From: JANQPX01 sp965222015
GTDB lineage: Bacteria; Pseudomonadota; Alphaproteobacteria; Geminicoccales; Geminicoccaceae
Assembly: GCA_965222015.1 (NCBI GenBank)
Contig: CBDCTL010000008.1
Location: 150,531 to 214,530, forward strand
Direction: 5' to 3'
DNA: 64,000 bases
In this document: positions 8,800 to 18,297 of the stretch, one piece after another
Layout: each line of letters begins with the position of its first letter
How positions within the stretch are numbered: the stretch's first letter is position 1
The notes under the pieces: model-generated
The model's input: only the letters and a program-made list of their open reading frames with translations
Database searches by the model: none
What the model was told of the DNA's origin: nothing
Program-made: the position numbers and the translations under genes

Positions 8800-9942
8800 A
8801 TGCCAAGCGCCCTCGAGACGATCGAAGCCCGAAGAAATGGCTTCAGCGACCTGTTGCGCCTACTGCGCGACGGGTGGCGTGCAGCCCTCGCCTTCCTGCT
8901 CGCCGCGGCTTTGGCCGTCATTGGCCTGAACCTCACGGTGCTGCCTGAAGCGGAGCCAGAGCTCGGTATTCTGGGCAAAAAGATCGACTATCTGCGCGAG
9001 CATCACGGACACTACAACGTCCTCTTCATCGGCACGAGCAAGACCTATCGTGGCGTCGATCCCGTGCTGCTGCAGGAGGTCTCCCAACAGCATGGCTGCG
9101 ACGTGCGCGCCTTCAATCTCGGGGTCTCCAAGCTTCGCCTGACAGAGCTGCGTCATCTCGCCGAGCAGCTGTCGCCGGCGATGTTCGCGAACTACGATCT
9201 GATCTTCGTCTCGCCGATGGCGTCGTCCGGCATCGCCGCGGCCAATTGGAGCAGCAACCGCATTCGCTACTTCACCGATTGGGAAGGCTACTGGGTCAGC
9301 CTGATCGACATCTGGCACGTCCCGAGCAAAGGCGTCAAAGGCATCGCCAGGAAGGTCGTCTTTTCCGCGAAACTTACCGGCGCGTTCGTCTATCGGCAGC
9401 TTGGCATCGGCCAGCTCGCGACGCTGTTTCGGGGGCCGGAGCAAGCGGTCGCGGACAATGAGAGCGGCGACCATTTCGATGGTGCTGCGATCGTCGATTT
9501 CAGCCGCCATGGCTATGTCGCCCTCGACGACGAACCCCACGAGCAATTCCTCCGCCGCGGCGAAAAGATCCTCCGTAATCCCGGGCATTTCGAAGGCCTG
9601 AAGACGAGGCGTGCCGAGGCCGGGGATTTTCGGGGGTCGAGGGCCGAACGCGCCTTCGAGCGCTTCACCTGGACGAAGGAACATCTCGCCGAGTTCGATG
9701 TGCCGTTCGCGATGTTTCTGCCGCCGATGCTGCCTGATCGCGCGCAGGACCAGGCTCTCGCCGAGACCGCGATCACGCGCGACGTGCCCGTCCTCAACCT
9801 GAACCGCCTCGATCTCTATCCGGAGCTGTTCGAAATCGAGCACTGGTTCGACTACTACCATGTCGGCAGGAGCGGCGCCGAGCTTTTGACCACCAGGATC
9901 GGCGAGCGCATATGCCCCCTGATCGAGCAGGCGAAAGGCTGA
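8800..9942 (+). CDS. SGNH-like protein paired with an MBOAT acyltransferase
   Basis: Single-span membrane protein of 380 residues: an N-terminal cytosolic tail, a helix at about residues 29-50 (AALAFLLAAALAVIGLNL), then an extracytoplasmic domain. VLFIGTSKTYRGVDP looks like the nucleophile block of SGNH/GDSL enzymes (Ser in GTSKT), and DYYHVGRSGA near the C-terminus fits the Asp-x-x-His block. Such proteins accompany MBOAT O-acyltransferases and complete the transfer of acetyl groups to a glycan, as AlgJ/AlgX or DltD do in their systems. The MBOAT gene starts four bases downstream. The target is unknown, since no polysaccharide genes lie beside it. Confidence 0.65.
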   Translation: MPSALETIEARRNGFSDLLRLLRDGWRAALAFLLAAALAVIGLNLTVLPEAEPELGILGKKIDYLREHHGHYNVLFIGTSKTYRGVDPVLLQEVSQQHGCDVRAFNLGVSKLRLTELRHLAEQLSPAMFANYDLIFVSPMASSGIAAANWSSNRIRYFTDWEGYWVSLIDIWHVPSKGVKGIARKVVFSAKLTGAFVYRQLGIGQLATLFRGPEQAVADNESGDHFDGAAIVDFSRHGYVALDDEPHEQFLRRGEKILRNPGHFEGLKTRRAEAGDFRGSRAERAFERFTWTKEHLAEFDVPFAMFLPPMLPDRAQDQALAETAITRDVPVLNLNRLDLYPELFEIEHWFDYYHVGRSGAELLTTRIGERICPLIEQAKG

Positions 9943-9946
9943 ACCC

Positions 9947-11347
9947 TTGCTGTTCATCGAGGCGTCGTTCCTGGCCTTCTTCGCGGCCGTCTTCCTGATC
10001 TACTGGAGCGCTTCGAACCTTCTGCTTCGAAAGCTGATCCTGCTCGCTTCCAGCTACGCCTTCTACGCCGCCTGGGACGCGCGTTTTCTCTCGCTGATCG
10101 TCGGATGCTCGCTGGTCAATTACGGACTCGGATGGGCGGTCGCGAAGGCAGAGAGCCAAGGCCGGAAAAAGGCACTCCTGATCCTCGCCGTGATCGCCAA
10201 TATGGGTGTTCTCGGCATCTTCAAATATCTGAACTTTTTCGCCGAATCCTTCACCGCACTCGCCGCCTGGCTCGGCGTCGGCGTCAGTCACACGACCCTC
10301 AACATCGTCCTTCCCGTCGGCATCAGCTTCTACCTTTTCCAGACCACCAGCTACGTCGCCGACATCTACAAAGGCCGGATCGAGCCGAGCCGGAACCTGC
10401 TCGATTTTTCCGTCTACGTCGCCTTCTTCCCGCAGTTGATCGCAGGCCCGATCGTGCGCGCGAGCGATTTCCTGCCGCAGCTCACCCGCCTGACCGCTCT
10501 TCGCGACGTGCCGATCCGCGCCTGTCTCTTCCTGTTCGCCGTCGGCTTCTTCAAGAAGGCCTGCGTCGCCGACAATCTCGCGATCTACGCCGATCCCGTC
10601 TTCGCCGACGTCGATGCCTACACCGCCTATGCCCAGTGGCTCGCTGCGCTCATTTACACGGTGCAGCTCTATTGCGATTTCTCCGGCTATTCGGACATGG
10701 CGATCGCCCTAGCCGGCCTCCTCGGCTTCCAGCTGCCGAAAAATTTCTATTTCCCCTATTTCTCGCCCAATCTCGGCGAGTTCTGGCGACGCTGGCACAT
10801 CACGCTCTCCACCTGGCTGCGCGACTACGTCTATTTCCCGCTCGGCGGCAGCCGCGGCTCGGATGCGAAAACCTACCGCAATCTGATGATCACCTTCGGC
10901 CTGAATGGCCTCTGGCACGGCGCCGCCTGGGGCTTCGTCGCCTGGGGCCTCGGCAACGGCCTCGGCCTTTCGGTCTACCGTTTCTGGACCAGAACGAAAC
11001 TCTCGAAGCTGATCACCATCCCGAGCACCATCGCGATCGCCCTGGTCTTCACCTTCATCGTCCTGGTGCGTGTGCCCTTCAGAACCCCGGACCTGACGAG
11101 CGCCTGGACCATGTACGCCACCATGTTCGGCGTCCATCCCGCAGGCCCTCTCGCCATAAGCGCGCCAATCGAACCCGTCCTCCTCACCCTCGCCCTGGTC
11201 CACTGGATCTTTTATCGATTCCCCATCGCCGACCTGGTCACCAGCCTGCCCAGAACCGCTTTCGCGAGCGGTCTCGGATTTGCGGCAGCCGTCGCCATCG
11301 GCCTCCTGCCGACCGGCTATTCGCCGTTCATCTACTTTCAATTTTAA
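9947..11347 (+). CDS. MBOAT family membrane O-acyltransferase (AlgI-like)
   Basis: Inner-membrane acyltransferase that passes an acyl group, usually acetyl, across the membrane toward an extracellular acceptor. The start is probably the TTG at 9947, giving MLFIEASFLAFF, the common N-terminus of AlgI-type proteins. The 466 residues contain many helices, LIAGPIVRASDFLPQL, YCDFSGYSDMAIALA, NFYFPYFSPNLGEFWRRWHITLS and the active-site block NGLWHGAAWGF with catalytic His324. All are family signatures. It is coupled to the SGNH-like gene four bases upstream, and the two form a self-contained acylation unit. Confidence 0.92.
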   Translation: MLFIEASFLAFFAAVFLIYWSASNLLLRKLILLASSYAFYAAWDARFLSLIVGCSLVNYGLGWAVAKAESQGRKKALLILAVIANMGVLGIFKYLNFFAESFTALAAWLGVGVSHTTLNIVLPVGISFYLFQTTSYVADIYKGRIEPSRNLLDFSVYVAFFPQLIAGPIVRASDFLPQLTRLTALRDVPIRACLFLFAVGFFKKACVADNLAIYADPVFADVDAYTAYAQWLAALIYTVQLYCDFSGYSDMAIALAGLLGFQLPKNFYFPYFSPNLGEFWRRWHITLSTWLRDYVYFPLGGSRGSDAKTYRNLMITFGLNGLWHGAAWGFVAWGLGNGLGLSVYRFWTRTKLSKLITIPSTIAIALVFTFIVLVRVPFRTPDLTSAWTMYATMFGVHPAGPLAISAPIEPVLLTLALVHWIFYRFPIADLVTSLPRTAFASGLGFAAAVAIGLLPTGYSPFIYFQF

Positions 11348-11440
11348 GCAGCCCACGCTTTCGGCAAATTCGGGCGGCAAATCCGGGCCCGAGACGTTCT
11401 TCCATATCTTCATGAAGGGTTCCGCATCGAGAGATAACCC

Positions 11441-11463
11441 GCCCCGGTTTGCCGGAGGCTTTT
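11441..11463 (+). terminator. Possible rho-independent terminator after the MBOAT gene
   Basis: A GC-rich hairpin (GCC-CCGG, loop TTTG, CCGG-A-GGC with one bulged A) is followed by TTTT. It lies about 95 bases after the MBOAT stop, in a gap of about 310 bases (11348-11660) before recD2 in which I see no gene. The T-run is short, so this is a weak call. Confidence 0.4.
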
Positions 11464-11660
11464 GGGCCTCGTCTCATGCGGCCGCAGGTCGGGCACACCG
11501 GGACATCAAGGGGACGCGAAAACGCTGGGTGACGATGGCCAGCATATGTTGGCCTCCTTCATCTTCCAATTGGTTCGATCCAGGCACAGAAGCCGGAAAT
11601 CGCCGTCAGCCTTTCGAATCCCTTGCCAACACGCCCCTGCCCCGCCACCTTCGCCCCACC

Positions 11661-13877
11661 ATGACCGATCCCCGCCCGCAATCGGACGCCGAGCCCTTCG
11701 AGCTGCAGAGTCAACCGTCTGCCGGTGGCAGCCTGGCGGGTGTTGTGGAGCATGTGGTGTATCGAAGTGCGGACAGCGGCTATCACGTCCTTCGCGTCAG
11801 GGCCGAAGGTGAGCGGGAGGCGGTGACGGTCGTCGGTCATGCGGCGTCGATCGCGCCCGGCGAGCGGATTCGCGCGGAGGGTGCCTGGGGGACGCACCGG
11901 AGCTACGGCAAGCAGTTCACCGCCGAGACGCTGACGGTCATTCCGCCCTCCTCGCTGGACGAGATCGAGGCCTATCTCGCGTCCGGCATGATCAAGGGCA
12001 TCGGCCCCTCCATGGCGAAGAAGCTGGTCGGCCGTTTCGGCGAGCAGGTGTTCGAGGTGATCGAACGCCGGCCCGAACGGCTCACTGACATTCCAGGTCT
12101 TGGAAAACAACTCGCAAAAAGAATCACAGAAGCCTGGGAGGAGCAGCGGGCGGTCAAGGACATCATGCTGTTCCTGCAATCGAAGGGGCTGACCCGCCTT
12201 CGTGCCGACCGAATCTTCGAGGCTTACGGCAACAAAGCGATCGACGTGGTGAGCGAGAATCCGTATCGCCTGGCCCAGGACATTCGCGGCATCGGATTCA
12301 CGCTTGCGGACGAGCTCGCCGCCCGCCTCGACATCGTCAGAGACAGCCCCTTTCGCCTGGCGGCCGGCCTTCGTCATGTCCTGGAGGAGGCCATGGGCCA
12401 GGGCCATGTCGGCCTGCCGCGCAATTGGCTGATCGAGCGCGCCGCCGATCTCCTCCGAGTCCCGAGCGAGGCGCTCGACCCTGTACTTGACGATGAGATC
12501 GGCGCGGGCCGGCTGATCCTCGATGCGGCCAGCGACACCGACTGTCTGTTTCTGCCCGAGATGCACGAGGCCGAGGACGAGATCGCGGCGGCGCTTATCG
12601 AACGCGCCTGGCAGACCCCGCCCTGGCGCGTGAAGGATATCGAGAGCACCGTCAGGTCCGTGGAGGCGACGCTCGGCCTCGACCTTGCGGAGGAGCAGCG
12701 CGAAGCCCTCCGTCTCGCCTATAAAAGCCGGCTTCTGATCATCACCGGCGGTCCCGGCACCGGCAAGACCACGCTGGTCAAGGCGATCCTCGAAGGCCTC
12801 GAGAAAAACCAGCTCGACATCATGCTCGCCGCCCCCACGGGGCGAGCGGCGCGGCGTCTCGGCGAGAGTTCGGGGCGTGAAGCGAGCACGCTCCATCGCC
12901 TGCTCGAAGCCGAGCCCGGCCGCGGCTTTCGCCGGGATGCCGAGCGTCCGCTCGAAGGCGATCTGCTGATCGTCGACGAGATGTCCATGGTCGATATTCC
13001 GCTGATGCAGGCGGTGTGCGGCGCGCTGCTCGAGGGTGCGGCCCTCTTTCTCGTCGGCGATGTCGACCAGCTCCCATCGATTGGGCCCGGGCAGGTCCTG
13101 CTCGACCTGATCTTATCGGGTAAGCTCCCCGTCATTCGACTCGAAACCATCTTTCGCCAGGCCGAAGACAGCCGGATCGTCGAGAACGCCCACCGCATCA
13201 ACAAGGGTGAAATGCCGCTGCTCGACCGGTCGTCCGACGTGGACCTCGCCGACTTCTACGCGATCAGGGCGGGGACGGCTGAGCGCATGGCGGAAATGCT
13301 GGTGGAGCTGGTGGCCGCGCGCATTCCCGAACGCTTCGGCGTGGATCCCGTCCGCGACGTCCAGGTCCTCTGTCCGACCAATCGCGGCCCCATCGGCACG
13401 AGAACCCTGAACGAAAAGCTGCAGATGGTCCTGAACCCCGACGCCCCTGACCGCATCGAGCAGCGCGGCATCGCCTATGCCACCGGCGACAAGGTCATGC
13501 AGATCGAGAACGACTACGAACGCGAGGTCTACAATGGCGACATCGGCCGCCTCACTGCGATCGATCGTGCGGAAAAGCAGGCGACCGTCACCGTCGACGG
13601 CCGCGAGCTGAACTACGGCTTCGACGAGCTCGACAACCTCGTGCCCGCTTACGCCATCACCGTGCACAAGGCGCAGGGCTCCGAATATCCGGTGGTGGTC
13701 CTCCCGCTCGCCCGCCAGCAGGGCCGCATGCTGCGCCGCAACCTCGTCTACACCGCGATCACACGGGCCAAACGCCTGGTGATCCTCCTGGTCGAACCGG
13801 GCGCTCTCGAACTCGCGATCGAACAGCGCCCGGAGATCAGGCGCTGGTCCCGCCTTCGAGACCTGCTGTCGGGCTAA
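11661..13877 (+). CDS. recD2: RecD2-type 5'-3' DNA helicase
   Basis: Superfamily 1B ATP-dependent helicase that works without RecBC. I use the ATG at 11661, giving 738 residues, the family length; the open frame upstream to 11280 looks non-coding. The N-terminal part has an OB-like SLAGVVEHVVYRSADSGYHVLRV region and helix-hairpin-helix repeats (GMIKGIGPSMAKKLV, RLTDIPGLGKQLAKRI, IRGIGFTLADELA) that mark RecD2. The motor has Walker A GGPGTGKTT with Lys369, Walker B LLIVDEMSMVD, VGDVDQLPSIGPG, and the C-terminal AYAITVHKAQGSEYP and YTAITRAK motifs. It converges on the next gene, with stops six bases apart. Confidence 0.93.
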   Translation: MTDPRPQSDAEPFELQSQPSAGGSLAGVVEHVVYRSADSGYHVLRVRAEGEREAVTVVGHAASIAPGERIRAEGAWGTHRSYGKQFTAETLTVIPPSSLDEIEAYLASGMIKGIGPSMAKKLVGRFGEQVFEVIERRPERLTDIPGLGKQLAKRITEAWEEQRAVKDIMLFLQSKGLTRLRADRIFEAYGNKAIDVVSENPYRLAQDIRGIGFTLADELAARLDIVRDSPFRLAAGLRHVLEEAMGQGHVGLPRNWLIERAADLLRVPSEALDPVLDDEIGAGRLILDAASDTDCLFLPEMHEAEDEIAAALIERAWQTPPWRVKDIESTVRSVEATLGLDLAEEQREALRLAYKSRLLIITGGPGTGKTTLVKAILEGLEKNQLDIMLAAPTGRAARRLGESSGREASTLHRLLEAEPGRGFRRDAERPLEGDLLIVDEMSMVDIPLMQAVCGALLEGAALFLVGDVDQLPSIGPGQVLLDLILSGKLPVIRLETIFRQAEDSRIVENAHRINKGEMPLLDRSSDVDLADFYAIRAGTAERMAEMLVELVAARIPERFGVDPVRDVQVLCPTNRGPIGTRTLNEKLQMVLNPDAPDRIEQRGIAYATGDKVMQIENDYEREVYNGDIGRLTAIDRAEKQATVTVDGRELNYGFDELDNLVPAYAITVHKAQGSEYPVVVLPLARQQGRMLRRNLVYTAITRAKRLVILLVEPGALELAIEQRPEIRRWSRLRDLLSG

Positions 13878-13882
13878 GCGCG

Positions 13883-15976
13883 TCAGCGCGCCAGCTTCGC
13901 GATCTCGGAACCCTGCAGATCGAAAGCGCCGGAGGACGGGCGCGCGACGATGCCACCGGCGCCGGCTTTGCCGACATAGATGACGAGATCGTCCTCCTCG
14001 AAATCACCCGGCTCCGCCGCGACATGGCGCACCGGCCGGTCGCCGCTCCCATCGTCGATCATGCCTTCGAGCGTGAGATAGGGCCCGATGGCGAGATGGA
14101 TCGACTGGCTGTCCTTCAGCATACGGTCCGTCAGCTCGTCCGCCTCCGGCTCCCCCGGGTTGGCCTGGTAGAGACCGGTCAGCCCGAGCTGTGCGCGATC
14201 GAAGGAAAAGATCGTCGGCAGGACCGACCGCTGCCGTTTGGTCATCAGATCGAAGGTCTGCCCCGCGAACGCGACCGAACCCTCCTCGAGGTCGACGGCG
14301 AGCCCGTCTTGCGCGGTCATCGAAGAGAGCGACCAGAGACCGGCGATATGATCGCCGAGCTTTCGGTCGGGAAAAGCGGCCCTGGCCGTCTCGACGCCGA
14401 TGCGCGCCGGCAGATAGCCGTCGCCGGCCAACAGCGAGCGGCCGAGGCCGATCTGTCCTTCGAACTCGATACCGAGGAGATCGAGCAAGGTCGGCGCGAT
14501 GTCGTGATGCAGCCCCCGGGACTGGTGATCGACGCCGGTCCGATCGGGCGCGTTGACGAAGAAAGTGAGGCGGCGCTCCTCGCCCGGCGCGTTCAAAAGC
14601 GGCGTCGCCGTATTGCGCATGGCGAGATGATCGCTCGCGATCGCGATGTAGGTGTCGTCTGAAAACGGCGTCTCGCGGATACGCTGCACGAAGTCGGAAG
14701 CGAGCTGATCCGTGCAGTGAACGGCCTGCAGGATCTCGTTGTCGATCGCCTCGTAGGGCGCGCAGGAGGCGGAGGGATAGCCGTCGGGATGATGGGTGTC
14801 GAGGGTCAGCATCACCAGCCCGACCGGCTCGCCGCTTTCCGCGAGTGACAGAAACTCGTCATGGGCGATGTCGAACAGCGTGTCGTCGAAGAGCCCCCAG
14901 TGATGCCGATAGTCCGGATCCGGCAGGCGCTCGATCAGATCCTGAAAGCCGAGAACGCTGTCGAAACCGTGCGACCGGTAAAAATTCCCCTTGCCGGCGA
15001 AGCGGTGATCGGCGCCGCCCAGATAGGAGAGTGCGTAGCCGGCGTCGCTCAAGAGGTCGCCGAGGCAGACCGCGTCCGGCATGAAGGTCGGCAGAATGCC
15101 GAGGTCGTTGGCGCCACCGCGAAAGGAGGAAAGCAGCGGATAGCCGCATTGCGAGGCCGCCATGCCGGCGATCGTCCAGCTGGTTCCCGGCGCCTGGTCC
15201 ATGTTGGGAAAATGGATCGATCGGTCGCGAAGCGCGCTCAGCCCCGGGAGCAGGCCGGGAAACAGCGTCTCGTCGAAATAGCGCTGCTCGACGCTCTCCA
15301 GATAGAGAAGGATAAGGTTCGGCCGTTTGCCGCCGACCCGCTCGTTCGCCAGACGCGGCGGCTCGGCGAGCTCCTCGAGAATCTCGTCGGTGTCGGACAT
15401 GACGACGCGCGCCTGCGTCGCCTCGCCGGTCATCGCTGCCGGCAATCCGGCGACGGCGTCGGGCCAGAAATGGAAGCTCAGGGAAAGCAGCGGCGGGAAT
15501 GAGACCAGTGAAACGATCGTCAGGACAGAGGCCCCGACGACCGGCAGCGCCCGCCGGCGCCCTTCAGCCACGGCCCAGCCGGCGAGAAAGGTAAGCAGAT
15601 TGACCGCGACGAACGCCAGGGCGAAGAGCAGCCCGATGTCCAGAAACTCGCCGAGACCGGCGTGAATGACGTCGGGCTGCGCATGGTAGAAGAACGTCTC
15701 GTCGAACCCGCGATCCTGCATGTAATAGGATGCGAAGAAGGCAGCGTTCAGTAGAAAAATCAGATTGATCGCGAGCAACCGCGCGCCGAGACGTGCCCAT
15801 GTCGACCGGAGCCAGCCGGTCAGAAGCCAGACCCCGATCCCCAGCGTCAGCGTCACTGCGGGCCAGAGCCAGGGAGCGGCGGTGATCCAGGCTCCCCCGA
15901 TCGGCGCCGCCAGCAGGACCGTCACGAGGACGAGCATGGTCGGAAAGCTCGCCCTGGCTTTCGGAACAGCTACCAT
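13883..15976 (-). CDS. LTA-synthase/OpgB-like membrane sulfatase-fold transferase
   Basis: Inner-membrane protein of 697 residues from the ATG at 15976: about five N-terminal helices, then a large periplasmic sulfatase-fold domain. LILLYLESVEQRYFDE (metal-binding Glu), PGTSWTIAGMAASQCG (nucleophile Thr), YLGGADHRFAGKGNFY, LTLDTHHPDGY and IAIASDHLAMRN are the LtaS/OpgB phosphoglycerol-transferase motifs. In Gram-negative bacteria such enzymes add phosphoglycerol to periplasmic glucans or other glycans. A glycerophosphodiester phosphodiesterase gene lies 64 bases upstream on the same strand, which fits glycerophosphate chemistry. The longer reading to 16129 overlaps that gene and lacks support. 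Confidence 0.85.
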   Translation of the reverse strand: MVAVPKARASFPTMLVLVTVLLAAPIGGAWITAAPWLWPAVTLTLGIGVWLLTGWLRSTWARLGARLLAINLIFLLNAAFFASYYMQDRGFDETFFYHAQPDVIHAGLGEFLDIGLLFALAFVAVNLLTFLAGWAVAEGRRRALPVVGASVLTIVSLVSFPPLLSLSFHFWPDAVAGLPAAMTGEATQARVVMSDTDEILEELAEPPRLANERVGGKRPNLILLYLESVEQRYFDETLFPGLLPGLSALRDRSIHFPNMDQAPGTSWTIAGMAASQCGYPLLSSFRGGANDLGILPTFMPDAVCLGDLLSDAGYALSYLGGADHRFAGKGNFYRSHGFDSVLGFQDLIERLPDPDYRHHWGLFDDTLFDIAHDEFLSLAESGEPVGLVMLTLDTHHPDGYPSASCAPYEAIDNEILQAVHCTDQLASDFVQRIRETPFSDDTYIAIASDHLAMRNTATPLLNAPGEERRLTFFVNAPDRTGVDHQSRGLHHDIAPTLLDLLGIEFEGQIGLGRSLLAGDGYLPARIGVETARAAFPDRKLGDHIAGLWSLSSMTAQDGLAVDLEEGSVAFAGQTFDLMTKRQRSVLPTIFSFDRAQLGLTGLYQANPGEPEADELTDRMLKDSQSIHLAIGPYLTLEGMIDDGSGDRPVRHVAAEPGDFEEDDLVIYVGKAGAGGIVARPSSGAFDLQGSEIAKLAR

Positions 15977-16040
15977 CAAACTATCATTTTTTTCTTTGTA
16001 GACTTTTGTGGAAAGCAGGGAGCGTAGCGTCTGGCGTTGA

Positions 16041-16835
16041 TTAGTCCAGATAGAATCCGCTCGCCCCGAGTTCCTGCAAATGGAAATGCAGCTGCACGGC
16101 GTTGATCTGCTGCGGCCGTCCATGGACATAGATCGGCAGATCCGGGAGCGCCTGGCGAAGGGCTGCGAGGTGCTTCAATGCTCTCGGCAAGGGAATGGTC
16201 AGGCCATCGACGTCCACACCCTTCAGTCCGGCGACGAGATCCTCGGTCTCGATCTTCAGCTTGTAGGTCGTGAGGATCGTCATAGCGGCGCCGGTATGCG
16301 TTCCAAGGTTGTCCAGATCCTCGAAGCCGTAAACCTGGAAGACGAAGCGCGACGGATCGACGGGATAAGCGAAGAACGCCTCGGTGAAGTCGGAAAAATC
16401 GTCCTTGGTGTCGGTGACGACGAGTGCCTCCGGATGCGCGTCCAGCCACGTCAGGAGATCGGGCATTGTCATCGGCGACAGCCCGCCCGGCAGTCTCTTC
16501 GACAGAAAGCCTGCCTCGTCCGGCCATTCGGACACCCCCTCGCCCGGCTTTCGATGTTTTCCCCAATTCGTCCAGTCATGGACCAGAGCGAGCACACCGT
16601 CGCTGGTGAGCGAGAAATCGATCTCGAACACGCGCCGGCCGATCGAGAAATTCGCGTCCAACGCTTCACGGCTGTTGCTGTAGGTCCGGCCCGCGAAGGA
16701 GCCTGCGGCGTGGCTGATCACGAGACAGCAATCAGGGTCGAACGGGCGGTTGTGGTAGTCAGGCTGTCGAAGGGGGCCGGCGCCGGCCGCAGCGCCGAGG
16801 CAGACCAGCAGGCAGGCCAGGAACAGACGTCTCAC
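16041..16835 (-). CDS. Secreted GDPD-family phosphodiesterase
   Basis: Member of the glycerophosphodiester phosphodiesterase family, which cleaves glycerophosphodiesters to glycerol-3-phosphate and an alcohol. The GTG at 16835 is preferred because GGAG lies six bases upstream and a signal peptide follows at once (RRLFLACLLVCLGAAAGAG); an ATG at 16892 is the alternative. Motifs seen are ISHAAG with YSNSREAL, FEIDFSLTSDGVLALVHDW (the E-x-D metal pair and the His of HD) and later DGLTIPL. The first motif has HAAG in place of the usual HRG, a change in a normally conserved Arg. It is upstream of the LtaS-like gene and probably in one operon with it. Confidence 0.78.
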   Translation of the reverse strand: MRRLFLACLLVCLGAAAGAGPLRQPDYHNRPFDPDCCLVISHAAGSFAGRTYSNSREALDANFSIGRRVFEIDFSLTSDGVLALVHDWTNWGKHRKPGEGVSEWPDEAGFLSKRLPGGLSPMTMPDLLTWLDAHPEALVVTDTKDDFSDFTEAFFAYPVDPSRFVFQVYGFEDLDNLGTHTGAAMTILTTYKLKIETEDLVAGLKGVDVDGLTIPLPRALKHLAALRQALPDLPIYVHGRPQQINAVQLHFHLQELGASGFYLD

Positions 16836-17017
16836 ACGGATCTCCGATGTCTTGGCGCAGGTCGCAATTCGCACGGCAGCACCCTGCCTCATCTCCGCCG
16901 CCTGCGCCACATCACCGTCGCGCAGGGAGCGTCGCGGCGATCCGGTGTTTGACGGGCCCGCACACGAGGTGCTACCGCGTTTGGTCAATCACCGCCACGC
17001 GCAGACGAGGAACAGCC

Positions 17018-17812
17018 TTGACCCCGACAGATCTCGATCGCCGTCTCAGGACGGCCGCAGCCATCACCCGCGACGCCGGCAAGCTGGCGCTCGACCATTT
17101 CCATCGCCGCGATCGGCTGGAAATCGAGCATAAGGGCCTGCAGGACCTGGTGAGCCTCGCCGACCGCGAGACTGAGGACGTGATCCGCGAGGGGCTGCAA
17201 CGCAGCTTCCCCGACGACGCGATCATCGGCGAGGAAGGCGGCACCGAAGCTGCCGCCGCCGACGGCCCACTCTGGATCATCGATCCGATTGACGGCACCA
17301 TGAATTTCCTGCGCGGCGTGCCCTACTGGTCGGTGGCGGTGGCCCTCGTCGTGGATCGAAAGCTGACCATCGGCATCACATACGATCCCGTCCACGACGA
17401 ACTGTTCACCGCCTCTCGCGGCAATGGCGCGTTCCGGAACGGCCAGCCGATCCGCGTGTCGGAAACCGACGATCCGAAACAGGCCGTGATCGGCGCCACC
17501 TTCAGCTTCAAAATGTCGATCGACGCCTATGGCAAGCTTCTGCAGGCGGTGCTGAGCGCGGGCGCGGATCACCGCCGGCTCGGCTCGACCGCGCTGATGA
17601 TGGCCCATGTCGCCGACGGCCGCCTGGATGCCTGCGCCACGCTTCTCTGCAACAGCTGGGACGTGATCGGAGGGCTCATGCTGGTCGAGGAGGCGGGCGG
17701 CGTCGCCAGCGACTTCCAGGACGGCGCCGCCCTCGACGAGCCGAACCGCTGCTACGGAACAACGCCTGGGCTCGCCAGGCTGGTGAAGGCATTCCCCGGC
17801 ATCGGCGACTGA
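17018..17812 (+). CDS. Inositol monophosphatase family protein (SuhB/CysQ-like)
   Basis: Mg2+-dependent phosphatase of 264 residues from a TTG at 17018, preceded by GAGGAA at good spacing; the longer frame upstream overlaps the opposite GDPD gene. Metal ligands are visible: Glu72-Glu73 in IGEEGG, Asp89 and Asp92 in WIIDPIDGTMNF, and Asp215 in SWDVIGGLMLVEEAGG. These define the IMPase superfamily, which also includes histidinol-phosphatase and 3'-phosphoadenosine nucleotidase members, so the exact substrate is open. It is divergent from the GDPD gene; a VOC gene follows after about 30 bases. Confidence 0.88.
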   Translation: MTPTDLDRRLRTAAAITRDAGKLALDHFHRRDRLEIEHKGLQDLVSLADRETEDVIREGLQRSFPDDAIIGEEGGTEAAAADGPLWIIDPIDGTMNFLRGVPYWSVAVALVVDRKLTIGITYDPVHDELFTASRGNGAFRNGQPIRVSETDDPKQAVIGATFSFKMSIDAYGKLLQAVLSAGADHRRLGSTALMMAHVADGRLDACATLLCNSWDVIGGLMLVEEAGGVASDFQDGAALDEPNRCYGTTPGLARLVKAFPGIGD

Positions 17813-17841
17813 TCGGATCGACGGCCACACGGAGAACGAAC

Positions 17842-18267
17842 ATGGACCAGCGCGTTTCCCTCGTCACCCTCGGCGTGACCGATATCGAGCGGGCGAAGAC
17901 CTTCTACGAGCGCCTCGGCTGGAAGGCCTCGTCGGCGAGCATCGACGGTGAGATCGCGTTTTTCCAGGTCGGGAGCCTCGGGCTCGCTCTCTATCCGCTG
18001 GCCCATGTCAAGGACGACCTGCAAATCGATCGCGAGCCGTCGCCCGGCGGCATCACGCTTTCCTGCAATGTCGAAACGCCGGCGAAGGTCGACGCCTTCA
18101 TCGACGAGGCGGTGGCCGCCGGCGGACGCCTGCTCGCCGCCGCACGGACCATGCCGTGGGGCGGTTATGTCGGCTCGTTCGCCGATCCGGACGGTCATCC
18201 CTGGGAGATCGCCCATGTTCCGAGCTTTCCGCTGGCGGAAGATGGCGCTCTCGAGCTTCCTGCCTAG
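17842..18267 (+). CDS. VOC-family (glyoxalase/bleomycin-resistance fold) protein
   Basis: Small cytosolic metalloenzyme or binding protein of 141 residues. It has the paired beta-alpha-beta-beta-beta units of the vicinal oxygen chelate fold: VSLVTLGVTDIERAKTFYERLGW at the start and a second unit ending GYVGSFADPDGHPWEIAH, whose Glu is the usual metal ligand. The ATG at 17842 follows a GGAGA. It is probably transcribed with the inositol-phosphatase gene upstream. Substrate unknown. Confidence 0.85.
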   Translation: MDQRVSLVTLGVTDIERAKTFYERLGWKASSASIDGEIAFFQVGSLGLALYPLAHVKDDLQIDREPSPGGITLSCNVETPAKVDAFIDEAVAAGGRLLAAARTMPWGGYVGSFADPDGHPWEIAHVPSFPLAEDGALELPA

Positions 18268-18297
18268 CGGCACGACCATGTCTGAGGAAGCGGTCTC

